Source: Streptomyces cyaneochromogenes (GTDB taxonomy: Bacteria > Actinomycetota > Actinomycetes > Streptomycetales > Streptomycetaceae). From it: a DNA stretch of 64,000 bases. The stretch spans positions 1,798,001 through 1,862,000 of the forward strand of contig NZ_CP034539.1 of assembly GCF_003963535.1 (NCBI RefSeq). The letters are read 5' to 3'. Positions 55,521-64,000 of this stretch are shown one piece after another. The notes under the pieces are model-generated. The model saw only the letters and a list, made by a program, of their open reading frames with translations, did not search any database and had not been told where the DNA came from. The position numbers were made by a program, and so were the translations under genes. Within the stretch, counting starts at the first letter, position 1. Each line of letters begins with the position of its first letter.

Positions 55521-56329
55521 CCCCGGGAGGTAGTACGGGTACGGCCGCCGAAGCCGGCGAGCACGAGGAGCAGCACCCATGTCACGAGCAGGCTGAGCAC
55601 GGACACGGCGACGGAGAGCTGGGCCTGCGAGCCGCTGACGTTCACGATCCACACGGCGAACGGCTGGAAGCCGAGCAGCTGGGCGACGGTGAACTCGCCG
55701 AGCACCAGGGCGAGGGTGAGGAAGGAGGCGTTGAGCAGGGCGCCGCGGAGGTTGGGCAGGACGGCCTGGGCCAGGGCCTGCGGCCAGCTCGCGCCGCAGC
55801 TGCGGGCGGCCTCGACGAGGGTGCGTACGTCGATGGCGCGCAGTCCGGCGTCCAGGGCCCGGTGCACGAACGGCAGCGCCATCACGACGTAGGCGAGGAC
55901 GAGCACGAACGGGAAGTCGGGGTTCTGGATCGCGACGAACGTCTGGAACAGCGGGGTGCGCGAGAGATGCTCGGGCCCCCACTTGAGCACCGTCCCGATC
56001 CCGGCGACGAACGCGATCGGCGGCACGACCAGCGGCAGCGAGCACACCACTTCGACGACCGGCCGCAGCCGGGGCGCGCCGAGCCGCAGCGCGACCATGG
56101 CGGGCACCATCAGCAGCAGGACGAGGGCGATGGTGGCCAGGGCCAGCTCCAGCGAGAGAAGCAGGCTGGACGCGAATCCCTCGGTGGAGAAGATCTGGGT
56201 GTAGGCGTCGAAGGTGAGCCCCTGCCCCGGCACGTCGACGGTGAAGACCACCGACGCCGCGAGCGGCACCAGGAAGTACAGTCCGGCGAGGCCGAGGACG
56301 CCCCACCGCCACAGGTTCAGGCGAGCCAT
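55517..56329 (-). CDS. ABC transporter permease (second)
   Basis: 270 aa, six membrane segments, with the cytoplasmic EAA loop LVEAARSCGASWPQALAQAVLPNLRGALL. Type I import permease of the spermidine/iron(III)/2-aminoethylphosphonate class. It overlaps the first permease by 13 bp and the ATPase start by 4 bp. Confidence 0.92.
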   Translation of the reverse strand: MARLNLWRWGVLGLAGLYFLVPLAASVVFTVDVPGQGLTFDAYTQIFSTEGFASSLLLSLELALATIALVLLLMVPAMVALRLGAPRLRPVVEVVCSLPLVVPPIAFVAGIGTVLKWGPEHLSRTPLFQTFVAIQNPDFPFVLVLAYVVMALPFVHRALDAGLRAIDVRTLVEAARSCGASWPQALAQAVLPNLRGALLNASFLTLALVLGEFTVAQLLGFQPFAVWIVNVSGSQAQLSVAVSVLSLLVTWVLLLVLAGFGGRTRTTSRG

Positions 56330-57213
56330 CGGGCGCTCCGTCGTTGCAGGGGCAGATACACGGCCATGACCAGGCCGGCGACCAGGACCATGTCGAGGCT
56401 GAGGGCGAGGGCCACGTTCTCCTGCCCGACGAGTACGTTGCCCGAGAGGGCGTCGGCGATCTGGAGGGTGACCAGCGGGACGGAACTGCCCACCATGGCG
56501 GCGGCGGTGGCGTAGGCGGCGAAGGCGCTGCCGAAGAGCAGGACGAACCCGCCGAGGAGCGTGGGCAGCAGGACGGGCAGGGCCACGTGGCGCCAGTACT
56601 GCACGGTGGTGGCGCCGTTGTTCTGCGCGGCCTCGCGCCACTGGGAGCGCAGGCCGTCCAGGGCCGGGGTGATGGTGAGCACCATCAGCGGGATCAGGAA
56701 GTACAGGTAGACGAGGACCAGTCCCCAGAAGCTGTACAGGTCCCAGCCCTTGTCCGTCAGGCCCAGATGCCGGGTCAGCACACCGGCGTTGCCGAGCGTG
56801 GCGACGAACGCGAAGGCCAGCGGGACGCCGCCGAAGTTGGCGAGGACCCCGGAGGCGGTGAGCACGGCCTCGCGCAGCGCGGGGAAGCGGGAGGTCACCA
56901 CGGCCTGGGCGAGCGGCAGCCCGAGGAGGGCGCCCAGCGCCGCGGACACGGCGGACAGCTTGACACTGCCGAGCAGGGCCGTGAGGTAGGCGCCCTGGAG
57001 GGAGGCAGTCAGGTTGTCGGCGCTGTACGAAGTCGCTCCTGTGGACGGGTCCTTGACGGTGAAGGCGCCGTCCAGCATGGCCAGGGCGGGCAGCCCGAAG
57101 GCGAGCGCGGTGAAGACGAGCAGCGGGACGACGGCGAGCGAGCCGAGCGACCGGCGCCGCCGCTTCACCGCAGCGGCGGGCGCCGTGTCGACCCGTACGG
57201 CGGTGGCCGTCAT
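56317..57213 (-). CDS. ABC transporter permease (first)
   Basis: 298 aa. A basic N-terminus (VKRRRRSLGSL) precedes about six membrane segments; the EAA-loop is QWREAAQNNGATTVQYWRHVALPVLLP. Same transporter class as its partner. ATG at 57213 overlaps the stop of the substrate-binding protein gene, so order of synthesis is binding protein, permease, permease, ATPase. Confidence 0.92.
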   Translation of the reverse strand: MTATAVRVDTAPAAAVKRRRRSLGSLAVVPLLVFTALAFGLPALAMLDGAFTVKDPSTGATSYSADNLTASLQGAYLTALLGSVKLSAVSAALGALLGLPLAQAVVTSRFPALREAVLTASGVLANFGGVPLAFAFVATLGNAGVLTRHLGLTDKGWDLYSFWGLVLVYLYFLIPLMVLTITPALDGLRSQWREAAQNNGATTVQYWRHVALPVLLPTLLGGFVLLFGSAFAAYATAAAMVGSSVPLVTLQIADALSGNVLVGQENVALALSLDMVLVAGLVMAVYLPLQRRSARWLA

Positions 57214-58367
57214 CCGGAGACGGCCTTCGCCCAGCCCTGTCCGAGGACCGTCTTGGCCTTGTTCTGCTGGGCCTCGGTCGGGAAGGCCGGCGTCCCGGCG
57301 ACCTCGGGCAGCTTGGCCGCGGCCGTCTTGTCGAGGGTGCCGGCCTTCTCCATGGCGGTCATCAGGACCGGTCGGGCGTAGCCCTTCAGCCACAGGTTCT
57401 GGCCCTCGGCGCTGTAGAGGTACTCCTCCCACAGGCGGGCGGCCGCGGGGTGCGGGGCGTCCTTGTTGACGGCCTGGGAGTAGTACTGCGAGAACTTGCC
57501 GTCGCTGGGCACCGACACCTGCCAGTCGACGCCCTTGGACTTGAACTCCTCGGCGTACCCGGCGTTCAGGTAGTCCCAGTCGATGCTGATGGGCGTCTCG
57601 CCCTTCTCGACGGTGGCCGGGGTCGACTCGACGGGCGTGTAGTTGCCGTTCGTCTTCAGCTTGGCGAAGAAGTCGAGGCCGGGCTGGATGTCGTCGAAGG
57701 AGCCGCCGCTGGCGAGGGCGGCCGCGTAGACGCCGCCGAAGGCCGAGCCGGACTTGGTGGGGTTGCCGTTGAGGGCGACCTGCCCCTTGTACTGCGGCTT
57801 GAGCAGGTCGGCGAAGGTCTTCGGGCACTGCTTGACCCGCTTGGCGTCGCATCCGATGGAGATGTAGCCGCCGTAGTCGTTGTACCAGCGCCCCTGCGCG
57901 TCCTTCTGCCCCTCGGGGATGTCACCGAAGGCCTGCACCTTGTAGGGCGCGAGCAGGCCCTGCTGGGCGGCGCTCAGCGCGAAGGAGCTGCCGAGGTCCA
58001 GGACGTCCGGCGCCCGGTCCTGCCCCTTGCGCGAGGTCACGGCGTTGATCTCGTCCTGGCTGGAGCCGTCGGGGTTCTCGACCTCGACCTTGATGCCGTA
58101 CTTCTTCTCGAATCCGTCGATGAGGGCGCCGTAGTTGGCCCAGTCTCGCGGCAGCGCCATGGCGTGCAGCGTGCCCTCCTCCTTGGCCGCCTTCACCAGG
58201 GCGTCCATGCCGCCGAAGTCCTCGGCGGAGGTGGCGGTGGCGGCGCTCTTGCCGTCGGCGGTGGTGGACGCGTTGTCGGGGGCGGCGCCACAGGCGCTCA
58301 GGGCGAGCGCGGCTACGACGACGAGGGCGCCGACCGGGACGGCGGTTCTCTGCAGGGACACGGTCAC
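57210..58367 (-). CDS. Extracellular solute-binding lipoprotein of the ABC importer
   Basis: 385 aa. Lipobox LSAC in VVVAALALSACGAAPDN, so it is lipid-anchored outside the membrane. The mature part is a PotD/FbpA/PhnS-like type 2 binding protein (EKKYGIKVEVENPDGSSQDEINAV, APDVLDLGSSFA, YNDYGGYISIGCDAKRV). Ligand unreadable from sequence. GTG at 58367 has GGAG at the right distance. First gene of the operon, divergent from the GntR regulator. Confidence 0.92.
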   Translation of the reverse strand: MTVSLQRTAVPVGALVVVAALALSACGAAPDNASTTADGKSAATATSAEDFGGMDALVKAAKEEGTLHAMALPRDWANYGALIDGFEKKYGIKVEVENPDGSSQDEINAVTSRKGQDRAPDVLDLGSSFALSAAQQGLLAPYKVQAFGDIPEGQKDAQGRWYNDYGGYISIGCDAKRVKQCPKTFADLLKPQYKGQVALNGNPTKSGSAFGGVYAAALASGGSFDDIQPGLDFFAKLKTNGNYTPVESTPATVEKGETPISIDWDYLNAGYAEEFKSKGVDWQVSVPSDGKFSQYYSQAVNKDAPHPAAARLWEEYLYSAEGQNLWLKGYARPVLMTAMEKAGTLDKTAAAKLPEVAGTPAFPTEAQQNKAKTVLGQGWAKAVSG

Positions 58368-58425
58368 GGCTTTCTCCAGGGGGACGCGCGAGGGTGCAGG
58401 AGGATCTTGCCCAGGAAAGGTCTCA

Positions 58426-58443
58426 AACTTGTCTGAACAAGTT
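58426..58443. promoter_or_regulatory. Candidate GntR/HutC operator
   Basis: AACTTGT-CTGA-ACAAGTT, perfect 7-bp arms, in the 228-bp divergent gap and 59 bp before the binding-protein start. The core GTCTGAAC resembles the HutC-subfamily core GTMTAKAC. Confidence 0.65.
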
Positions 58444-58595
58444 GGCCCCAGTAGGCCCGCCGATGGTGACACGTTCGTAAACTCTGGCGAAAGCCTTCGC
58501 CCTGAATTTGTGCGCACTCTCCGCCGACGCGGATCACCGGACGATCTCGATTAGGCTGGTCACGCTGTGCACAGCAACCGACTCAGAGGGGAAGC

Positions 58596-59336
58596 ATGAC
58601 GGCGCGACACGAGGAGATCGCCGACGAGCTGCGCCGGGCGATCGACCGCGAGGAGTACACGGTCGGCAGCCTGCTGCCCGCCGAGACGGAACTCGCGGCT
58701 CACTACGGCGTCTCGCGCGGCACGGTCCGGCAGGCCGTCGCCACACTGACCGCCGAGGGCCTCATCGGCTCGCGCCAGGGCGCCCGTCGCGTGGTGCTGG
58801 CCAGCCGCCGCAGCCAGAGCTTCGCCGAACTGCGCAGCTTCGCCCAGTGGGCGCGGGCGATGGGCCGGGAGGCGACGGGCCAGGTGGTCGCGCAGGAGTA
58901 CACCCCGGCGACCCAGGAGGACGCGGTACGCCTCCAACTGCGCGTCGGCACGCCGGTGTTGCACGTCCTGCGCGTGCGCGGCCTGGACGGCGAGCCGGTA
59001 CTGCTGGAGCGCACGGTCTACGCCGACTGGATCTCCCCCGCCGTGGAGGCCATAGAGCCCGAGTGCCCGTCCGTCACCCAACGCCTGTACGACGAGACGG
59101 GGTTGGTCTTCGCCTACGGCGAGCACGTCATCGACGCGGTGTCAGCGGGTGCGCAGGACGCCGAGTTGCTGGGCATCCGCCGCACGAGCCCCCTGCTGCG
59201 GGTGCGCCGCGTGACGACGACCCGCGAGGGCCGCCCGGTGGAGTGGTCGGACGACCGCTACCGCTCGGACGCGGTGAGCTTCAGCGTGCACAACTCGATC
59301 GACAACAACGCGCTGGCACGCAAGACGGCCGACTGA
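58596..59336 (+). CDS. GntR/HutC family regulator with UTRA domain
   Basis: 246 aa. Winged helix at 1-70 (LLPAETELAAHYGVSRGTVRQAVATLTAEGLI). UTRA effector domain at about 90-235, with RVRGLDGEPVLLERTVYADW and VEWSDDRYRSDAVSFSV. HutC-type regulators, including PhnF, sense small metabolites. It faces the importer/HAD-EEP operon and probably represses it. Confidence 0.93.
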   Translation: MTARHEEIADELRRAIDREEYTVGSLLPAETELAAHYGVSRGTVRQAVATLTAEGLIGSRQGARRVVLASRRSQSFAELRSFAQWARAMGREATGQVVAQEYTPATQEDAVRLQLRVGTPVLHVLRVRGLDGEPVLLERTVYADWISPAVEAIEPECPSVTQRLYDETGLVFAYGEHVIDAVSAGAQDAELLGIRRTSPLLRVRRVTTTREGRPVEWSDDRYRSDAVSFSVHNSIDNNALARKTAD

Positions 59337-59413
59337 CGCCCTCCGCCGAGCGGCTACGCGGCTCCGCCTGACGGAGGAGGCCACAGCACGGGCGAGCAGG
59401 CGAGACTGCCCAC

Positions 59414-59776
59414 ATGGACGCCACCGAAATCCCCGCCCTGCCGTTCATCGACGAACACGCGACGGTCGTCGAGACGAGCGCGGACGCCGTCTGGCGCGCA
59501 CTGACCGCCCGGATGGACGGCGCCCGAGGATTCCGGGTGGCAGTGTCGACCCCGGGCCAGGAGCTGGCCCTGGTCGGCCATCACCCCTTCTCGAGGTACG
59601 CGCTGATCTTCCACTTGGACGAGGCGGACCAGGGCCACACGCGCCTACGGGCCGAGTCGCGAGCGACCTTCCCCGGACCGGCGGGTGCCGTCTATAGACG
59701 TCTCGTCATCGGCACGGGCGCCCATGCACTGCTGGTACGGCACATGCTGACGAAGGTCCGCAAAAGCGCCGCCTAA
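59414..59776 (+). CDS. SRPBCC-like small protein
   Basis: 120 aa. HATVVETSADAVWRALTARM at the N-terminus and RAESRATFPGPAGAVYRRLVIGTGAHALLVRHML at the C-terminus fit the START/SRPBCC lipid-binding fold, which often holds hydrophobic ligands. The usual length is near 140, so it is short. Function unknown. A repeat element begins at the stop codon. Confidence 0.75.
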   Translation: MDATEIPALPFIDEHATVVETSADAVWRALTARMDGARGFRVAVSTPGQELALVGHHPFSRYALIFHLDEADQGHTRLRAESRATFPGPAGAVYRRLVIGTGAHALLVRHMLTKVRKSAA

Positions 59777-59831
59777 GGGGCGCGGGGCTGTATAAACATG
59801 CGGCTCCGCCGCGTGGGCGCGACAAGCCCCC
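59776..59831. repeat. Interspersed Streptomyces repeat element, copy 2
   Basis: AGGGGCGCGGGGCTGTATAA, then CATGCGGCTCCGCCGCGTGG, ending ACAAGCCCCCA; closely similar to 17803-17858 in length, order and orientation. It fills the gap between the converging SRPBCC-like and Lrp/AsnC genes and could serve as their terminator. Confidence 0.8.
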
Positions 59832-59851
59832 ACCGCCCCGCGGCCGACAAA

Positions 59852-60304
59852 CTACGTGGGCGACCCCGAAGAGAACCGCCGCAACAAAGGCGACAGCACC
59901 AGCACGGACTTGGTCCGCTCCACGAACGGCTCCCCGGCGATCCGCTCAAGAACCCGCTCGAAGTGCCGCATGTCCGAGGCGAACACCTGCACCACCGCGT
60001 CCGCGTCCCCGGTGACAGTGGACGCGGCCACGACCTCCTGGTACCGCTCCAGGCCGCGCCGAATCGTGTCCGGCGAGGTGTTGTGCCGGCAGTAGATCTC
60101 GACGAACCCCTCGGTCTCCCAGCCGAGCGCCGACGGGTCCACCCGTACGGTGAATCCGGTGATGGCTCCGGTGGCGCGCAGCCGGTCCACGCGCCGTTTC
60201 ACGGCAGGCGCGGACAGACCGACCAACTGCCCGATGTCCGCGTAGGAGCGGCGGGCGTCCTCGGCGAGGGCGTGCACGATGCGTTCGTCGAGATCGTTCA
60301 GCAC
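59852..60304 (-). CDS. Lrp/AsnC family transcriptional regulator
   Basis: 150 aa. Winged helix (LDERIVHALAEDARRSYADI ... GLSAPAVKRRVDRLRATGAI) and RAM domain (FVEIYCRHNTSPDTIRRGL ... VTGDADAVVQVFASDMRHFERVL). GTG start at 60304, 10 bp after the amino acid permease stop, so it is the second gene of that operon and probably controls it in response to an amino acid. Confidence 0.92.
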   Translation of the reverse strand: MLNDLDERIVHALAEDARRSYADIGQLVGLSAPAVKRRVDRLRATGAITGFTVRVDPSALGWETEGFVEIYCRHNTSPDTIRRGLERYQEVVAASTVTGDADAVVQVFASDMRHFERVLERIAGEPFVERTKSVLVLSPLLRRFSSGSPT

Positions 60305-60314
60305 TGCGGGTGGT

Positions 60315-61805
60315 TCACTTCACTTCTGGTGCGACTGGAGCGCCTGCTGCGGCGAGGCGCGAACGGCGATAGCCGTACAGGAAGTAGAACACGAGACCGG
60401 CGGCCATCCAGAACCCGAAGACGACCCAGGTGACGGTGTCGAGGCTGAACATGTTGTACGCGCAGAACAGGAAGCCCAGCACCGGCAGCACCGGTCCGAG
60501 CGGCACCCTGAACGTGCGCTCGAGCTCGGGCCGCTTCACGCGCAGCACGATCACCGCGATGTTGACCAGCGCGAAGGCGAACAGCGTGCCGATGCTGGTG
60601 GCGTCGACCAGCTTGCCCAGCGGGATCATGGCGGCGAGGGCACCGCAGAACAGCGACACGATGACCGTGTTGAGACGGGGCGCGCCGGTCTTCGCGTGGA
60701 CCTTGCCGAGCGCCTTCGGCACCAGGCCGTCGCGGGACATCGCGAAGAGGATGCGGGTCTGGCCGTAGAGCACGGTGAGGACGACGCTCGCGATGGAGAT
60801 GACGGCGCCGAGGGCGAGCAGGGTGCCCCAGAAGGACTGACCGCTCACGTCGGTCATGATCGCGGCGAGGGAGGCCTCGGAGCCCTCGAACTTGGTCCAG
60901 TTCCAGGCGCCGACGGCGACGCCCGCGACGAGCACGTACAGCGCGGTCACGATGATCAGCGAGAGCATGATCGCCCGCGGCAGGTCCCGCTTGGGGTCCT
61001 TGGCCTCCTCACCGGCGGTGGAGGCGGCGTCGAAGCCGATGTAGGAGAAGAAGAGCGTGGCACCGGCGGCGCTGACGCCCGCCATGCCGAGCGGCATGAA
61101 GTCCTCGTAGTTGCCGGACTTGAAGCCCATGAAGCCGACGGCGCAGAACAGCACGAGCGCGGCGATCTTGACGGCGACCATGATCGTGTTGGCGCGGGCG
61201 GACTCGCGGACGCCGCCGAGCAGGAACACCATCGCCAGCAGGACGACGATCAGCGCGGGCAGGTTGATGATCCCGCCCTCACCGGGCGCCGAGGACAGCA
61301 CGGACGGGATGGTGACCCCTATGGTCCCGTCGAGCAGCTCGTTGAGGTACTCGCCCCAGCCGACGGCGACGGCGGCCACCGAGACGCCGTACTCCAGCAC
61401 CAGACACCAGCCGCAGACCCACGCGACCAGCTCGCCCATCGTTGCGTACGCATACGAGTACGAGGAGCCCGCGACCGGGATGCTGCCCGCCAGTTCGGCG
61501 TAGGACAGGGCCGAGAAGAGCGCCGTGAGACCGGCGATCACGAAGGCCAGGGTGACCGCGGGGCCGGCCTCCGGGACGGCGTCGCCGAGGACGACGAAGA
61601 TGCCGGTGCCGAGGGTGGCACCGATGCTGATCATGGTGAGCTGCCACATGCCCAGGGAGCGCCGCAGGGACCCTCCCTCACCCTGGCCGCCCTCCGCGAC
61701 CAGGTGTTCCACGGGTTTGCGACGCATCAGGCGCGCGCCGACGCCCAGGGACGCGGGGGCGGCGGTCTGGCTTGGGTTCTGCGGTGGTGCGCCTTGGTCG
61801 AGCAC
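60315..61805 (-). CDS. APC family cationic amino acid permease
   Basis: 496 aa, about 12-14 membrane segments. LTMISIGATLGTGIFVVLGDAV, PVAGSSYSYAYATMGELVAW and FFSYIGFDAASTAGEEAKDPKRDLP mark the CAT (cationic amino acid transporter) branch. It probably imports Arg/Lys-type amino acids. GTG start at 61805 after AAGGAG. Operon with the Lrp/AsnC gene. Confidence 0.93.
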   Translation of the reverse strand: MLDQGAPPQNPSQTAAPASLGVGARLMRRKPVEHLVAEGGQGEGGSLRRSLGMWQLTMISIGATLGTGIFVVLGDAVPEAGPAVTLAFVIAGLTALFSALSYAELAGSIPVAGSSYSYAYATMGELVAWVCGWCLVLEYGVSVAAVAVGWGEYLNELLDGTIGVTIPSVLSSAPGEGGIINLPALIVVLLAMVFLLGGVRESARANTIMVAVKIAALVLFCAVGFMGFKSGNYEDFMPLGMAGVSAAGATLFFSYIGFDAASTAGEEAKDPKRDLPRAIMLSLIIVTALYVLVAGVAVGAWNWTKFEGSEASLAAIMTDVSGQSFWGTLLALGAVISIASVVLTVLYGQTRILFAMSRDGLVPKALGKVHAKTGAPRLNTVIVSLFCGALAAMIPLGKLVDATSIGTLFAFALVNIAVIVLRVKRPELERTFRVPLGPVLPVLGFLFCAYNMFSLDTVTWVVFGFWMAAGLVFYFLYGYRRSRLAAAGAPVAPEVK

Positions 61806-61927
61806 GCGCTGGCTCCTTATCGCTGCCAATCTGGGCGGCGGGAACCGACGGCACCCCCACGAGCAGGGACCCACCGAGCGGGGTCCCCGCCACGCCACGT
61901 ACGAGGCGACAGCCTACGAGGAGTGAC

Positions 61928-61949
61928 GTTGCTGGTGAAATGCAGCAAC
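61928..61949. promoter_or_regulatory. Inverted repeat upstream of the permease-Lrp operon
   Basis: GTTGCTG-N8-CAGCAAC, perfect 7-bp arms around an AT-rich spacer, about 125 bp before the permease start. A plausible Lrp/AsnC autoregulatory site. The surrounding 231-bp gap has no gene. Confidence 0.45.
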
Positions 61950-62036
61950 CTTGCGTGTGCCCGCATGATCATTGCGTGTCTGGTGGCTGGGTGGATGTTC
62001 GTTGCGGCGGGGCTTTCGACCGTTGCGCGGGGCTGG

Positions 62037-62717
62037 TCAGAGAAGGTCTTCGACGAGGAACGCGCAGGCGTCGACCCACTCGCGCAGCACCCCGCCGGCG
62101 CCCTCGTACGACCAGCGGTCGTGGTAGTCGATCAGGGGTTGACAGCCGAGCCGCGCATAGAGCGCGGCAGCACGTGGGTTGTCCTTCGCGACGCCGAGGC
62201 CGACGACCGTGATGCCGCGTTCGCGGGCCAGATCCTCGGCGGCCCGCACGAGTGCGCTGCCGATGCCACGCGAGCGCAGCTCCTCCGGCCAGACGCCCAG
62301 TCCGTTGATCTCCGGACAGCCGGGCCACGCGGTGCGCACGGCGGGAGCGTCGCAGCCGATCCGGCGGATCTCCACGTGCCCGACGGGCCGCCCCTCCAAC
62401 CAGGCGACCAGATAGGTGCTTTCAGAGCCTGTGCCATATCCCCGGCCGGATCAGCGCGCGGCGTCTGGTGCGTGCGATCGCAAGGCGCCGGAGCGCCCTC
62501 GTGGCGGAGCCACGTGGGCGTTTCGGCAACGCGGCTGGGGGTCCCCCCTCTGGGGGAGTGCGTGCCAGGCGTCGCGCGCCCGGCCGGGGATATGGCACAG
62601 GCTCTCACCCCGCTGCTGGCGTGCGAACCTTCGCGCGTGGAACGACAGGGTGCCCGGCGAAGCGATGTGCCGGTCGAGCAGCGCCACGTCGGCCGGTCCG
62701 CAGACGGTGATCTCCAT
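62037..62717 (-). pseudogene. GNAT family acetyltransferase split by a MITE
   Basis: The start (MEITVCGPADVALLDRHIAS to RFARQQRGE, from 62717) and the acetyltransferase core (STYLVAWLEGRPVGHVEI, LRSRGIGSALVRAAEDLARE, NPRAAALYARLG, to 62037) are in one frame but separated by a 183-bp insertion: a 180-bp element plus a 3-bp duplication. The element carries an in-frame TGA at 62453-62451. Removing it restores a 165-aa GNAT protein with RGIGSA as the acetyl-CoA loop. A truncated core from an internal start (62399) is conceivable. Confidence 0.88.
62425..62604. mobile_element. 180-bp MITE with 25-bp perfect terminal inverted repeats
   Basis: Ends begin GAGCCTGTGCCATATCCCCG; the left end (62425-62449) is exactly complementary to the right end (62580-62604). 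TCA flanks both sides (62422-62424 and 62605-62607), a 3-bp target duplication of the TNA form seen with some IS5-family elements. No transposase inside. It sits within the GNAT gene. Confidence 0.92.
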
Positions 62718-62745
62718 GTTGCCGAAGCTACTTCCCGGAGCATGG

Positions 62746-62791
62746 GTACGGCCCCCGATTTTCCCGGCGAGCGGGACAACGGGGGCCGTAC
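62746..62791 (-). terminator. Terminator of guaB1
   Basis: GTACGGCCCCCG (62746-62757) pairs perfectly with CGGGGGCCGTAC (62780-62791); the 22-nt loop can form a small inner hairpin. It begins 17 bp past the guaB1 stop. Confidence 0.85.
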
Positions 62792-62808
62792 GCAAGGGCG
62801 TTGGGAGG

Positions 62809-64000
<1,192 letters not shown>

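Noticed and set aside
62037..62399. Intact short GNAT gene of 120 aa
   Set aside because: The missing N-terminal part lies across the MITE in the same frame, so the short ORF is the 3' fragment of a disrupted gene.

Overview
The window is chromosomal DNA of a Streptomyces or a very close relative. The G+C content is very high and third codon positions are almost all G or C. It carries the sporulation pair smeA-sffA, the actinobacterial RNA polymerase-binding protein rbpA, a ppm1-type polyprenol-phosphate mannose synthase, an SCO1431-family membrane peptide and a secreted GH18 chitinase. The order smeA/sffA - MocR/yczE - GDPD - MFS - rbpA - fxsA - ppm1 - amidohydrolase ... chitinase ... his/rib ... 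guaB1 is the one I remember for the conserved SCO1415-SCO1461 stretch of S. coelicolor. That is memory, not a search. I see no rRNA, tRNA, CRISPR array or prophage.

Layout. 1-4.1 kb: the end of a pxpC-like gene, then a leftward operon of two GT4 glycosyltransferases and a GDSL hydrolase joined by ATGA overlaps. 4.3-8.8 kb: a HEAT-like protein with short tandem repeats at its 3' end, an ankyrin protein, and smeA-sffA. 8.8-13.2 kb: divergent MocR regulator and YczE membrane protein, GDPD phosphodiesterase, UMF1-type MFS. 13.2-15.6 kb: rbpA behind a textbook SigR promoter and a perfect 24-bp palindrome, then fxsA and ppm1 with strong terminators. 15.5-16.1 kb is an unexplained 594-bp gap. 16.1-22.8 kb: amidohydrolase, Lrp/AsnC regulator, small hypothetical genes, and a phosphotransferase / beta-barrel-like / acyl-CoA dehydrogenase group. 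23-32.8 kb: GH18 chitinase with a classic direct-repeat promoter, TetR, SCO1431 peptide, Tat-type C39-like peptidase, APC permease, a P-loop kinase with an apparent frameshift, a candidate small RNA, and an EccA-like AAA ATPase with no ESX genes in view.

32.8-40.6 kb: two CBS/CNNM proteins, then a leftward operon ribE-ribM-ribAB-ribH-hisE-hisG-PH protein headed by an FMN riboswitch. Just upstream, at 40.7 kb, is a chitinase-type promoter followed by a terminator with no chitinase gene between them. 40.9-50.8 kb: SDR, a 300-bp tandem repeat, ROK regulator divergent from an MFS with an operator-like inverted repeat between, NCS2 permease, GH6 glycosidase, DUF5995 protein, and a carbon-nitrogen hydrolase plus flavin amine oxidase pair. 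51-59.3 kb: secreted protein, MFS, then a five-gene ABC-import operon ending in a HAD phosphatase fused to an EEP phosphodiesterase, facing a GntR/HutC regulator. 59.4-64 kb: SRPBCC-like protein, an Lrp/AsnC gene with an APC permease, a GNAT gene split by a 180-bp MITE, and the C-terminal part of guaB1.

How the genes may work together. The clearest candidate for an undescribed pathway is the 52.9-59.3 kb unit. A Fbp/Phn-type importer is co-transcribed with one polypeptide carrying both a phosphodiesterase-type and a phosphatase-type domain, under a HutC-type repressor. This fits uptake and stepwise hydrolysis of a phosphodiester; the substrate is unknown. Other leads are the gene-less chitinase-type promoter, the absent Walker A lysine in SffA, the MITE-split GNAT, the candidate small RNA at 30.6 kb, and repeat elements beside both Lrp/AsnC genes.
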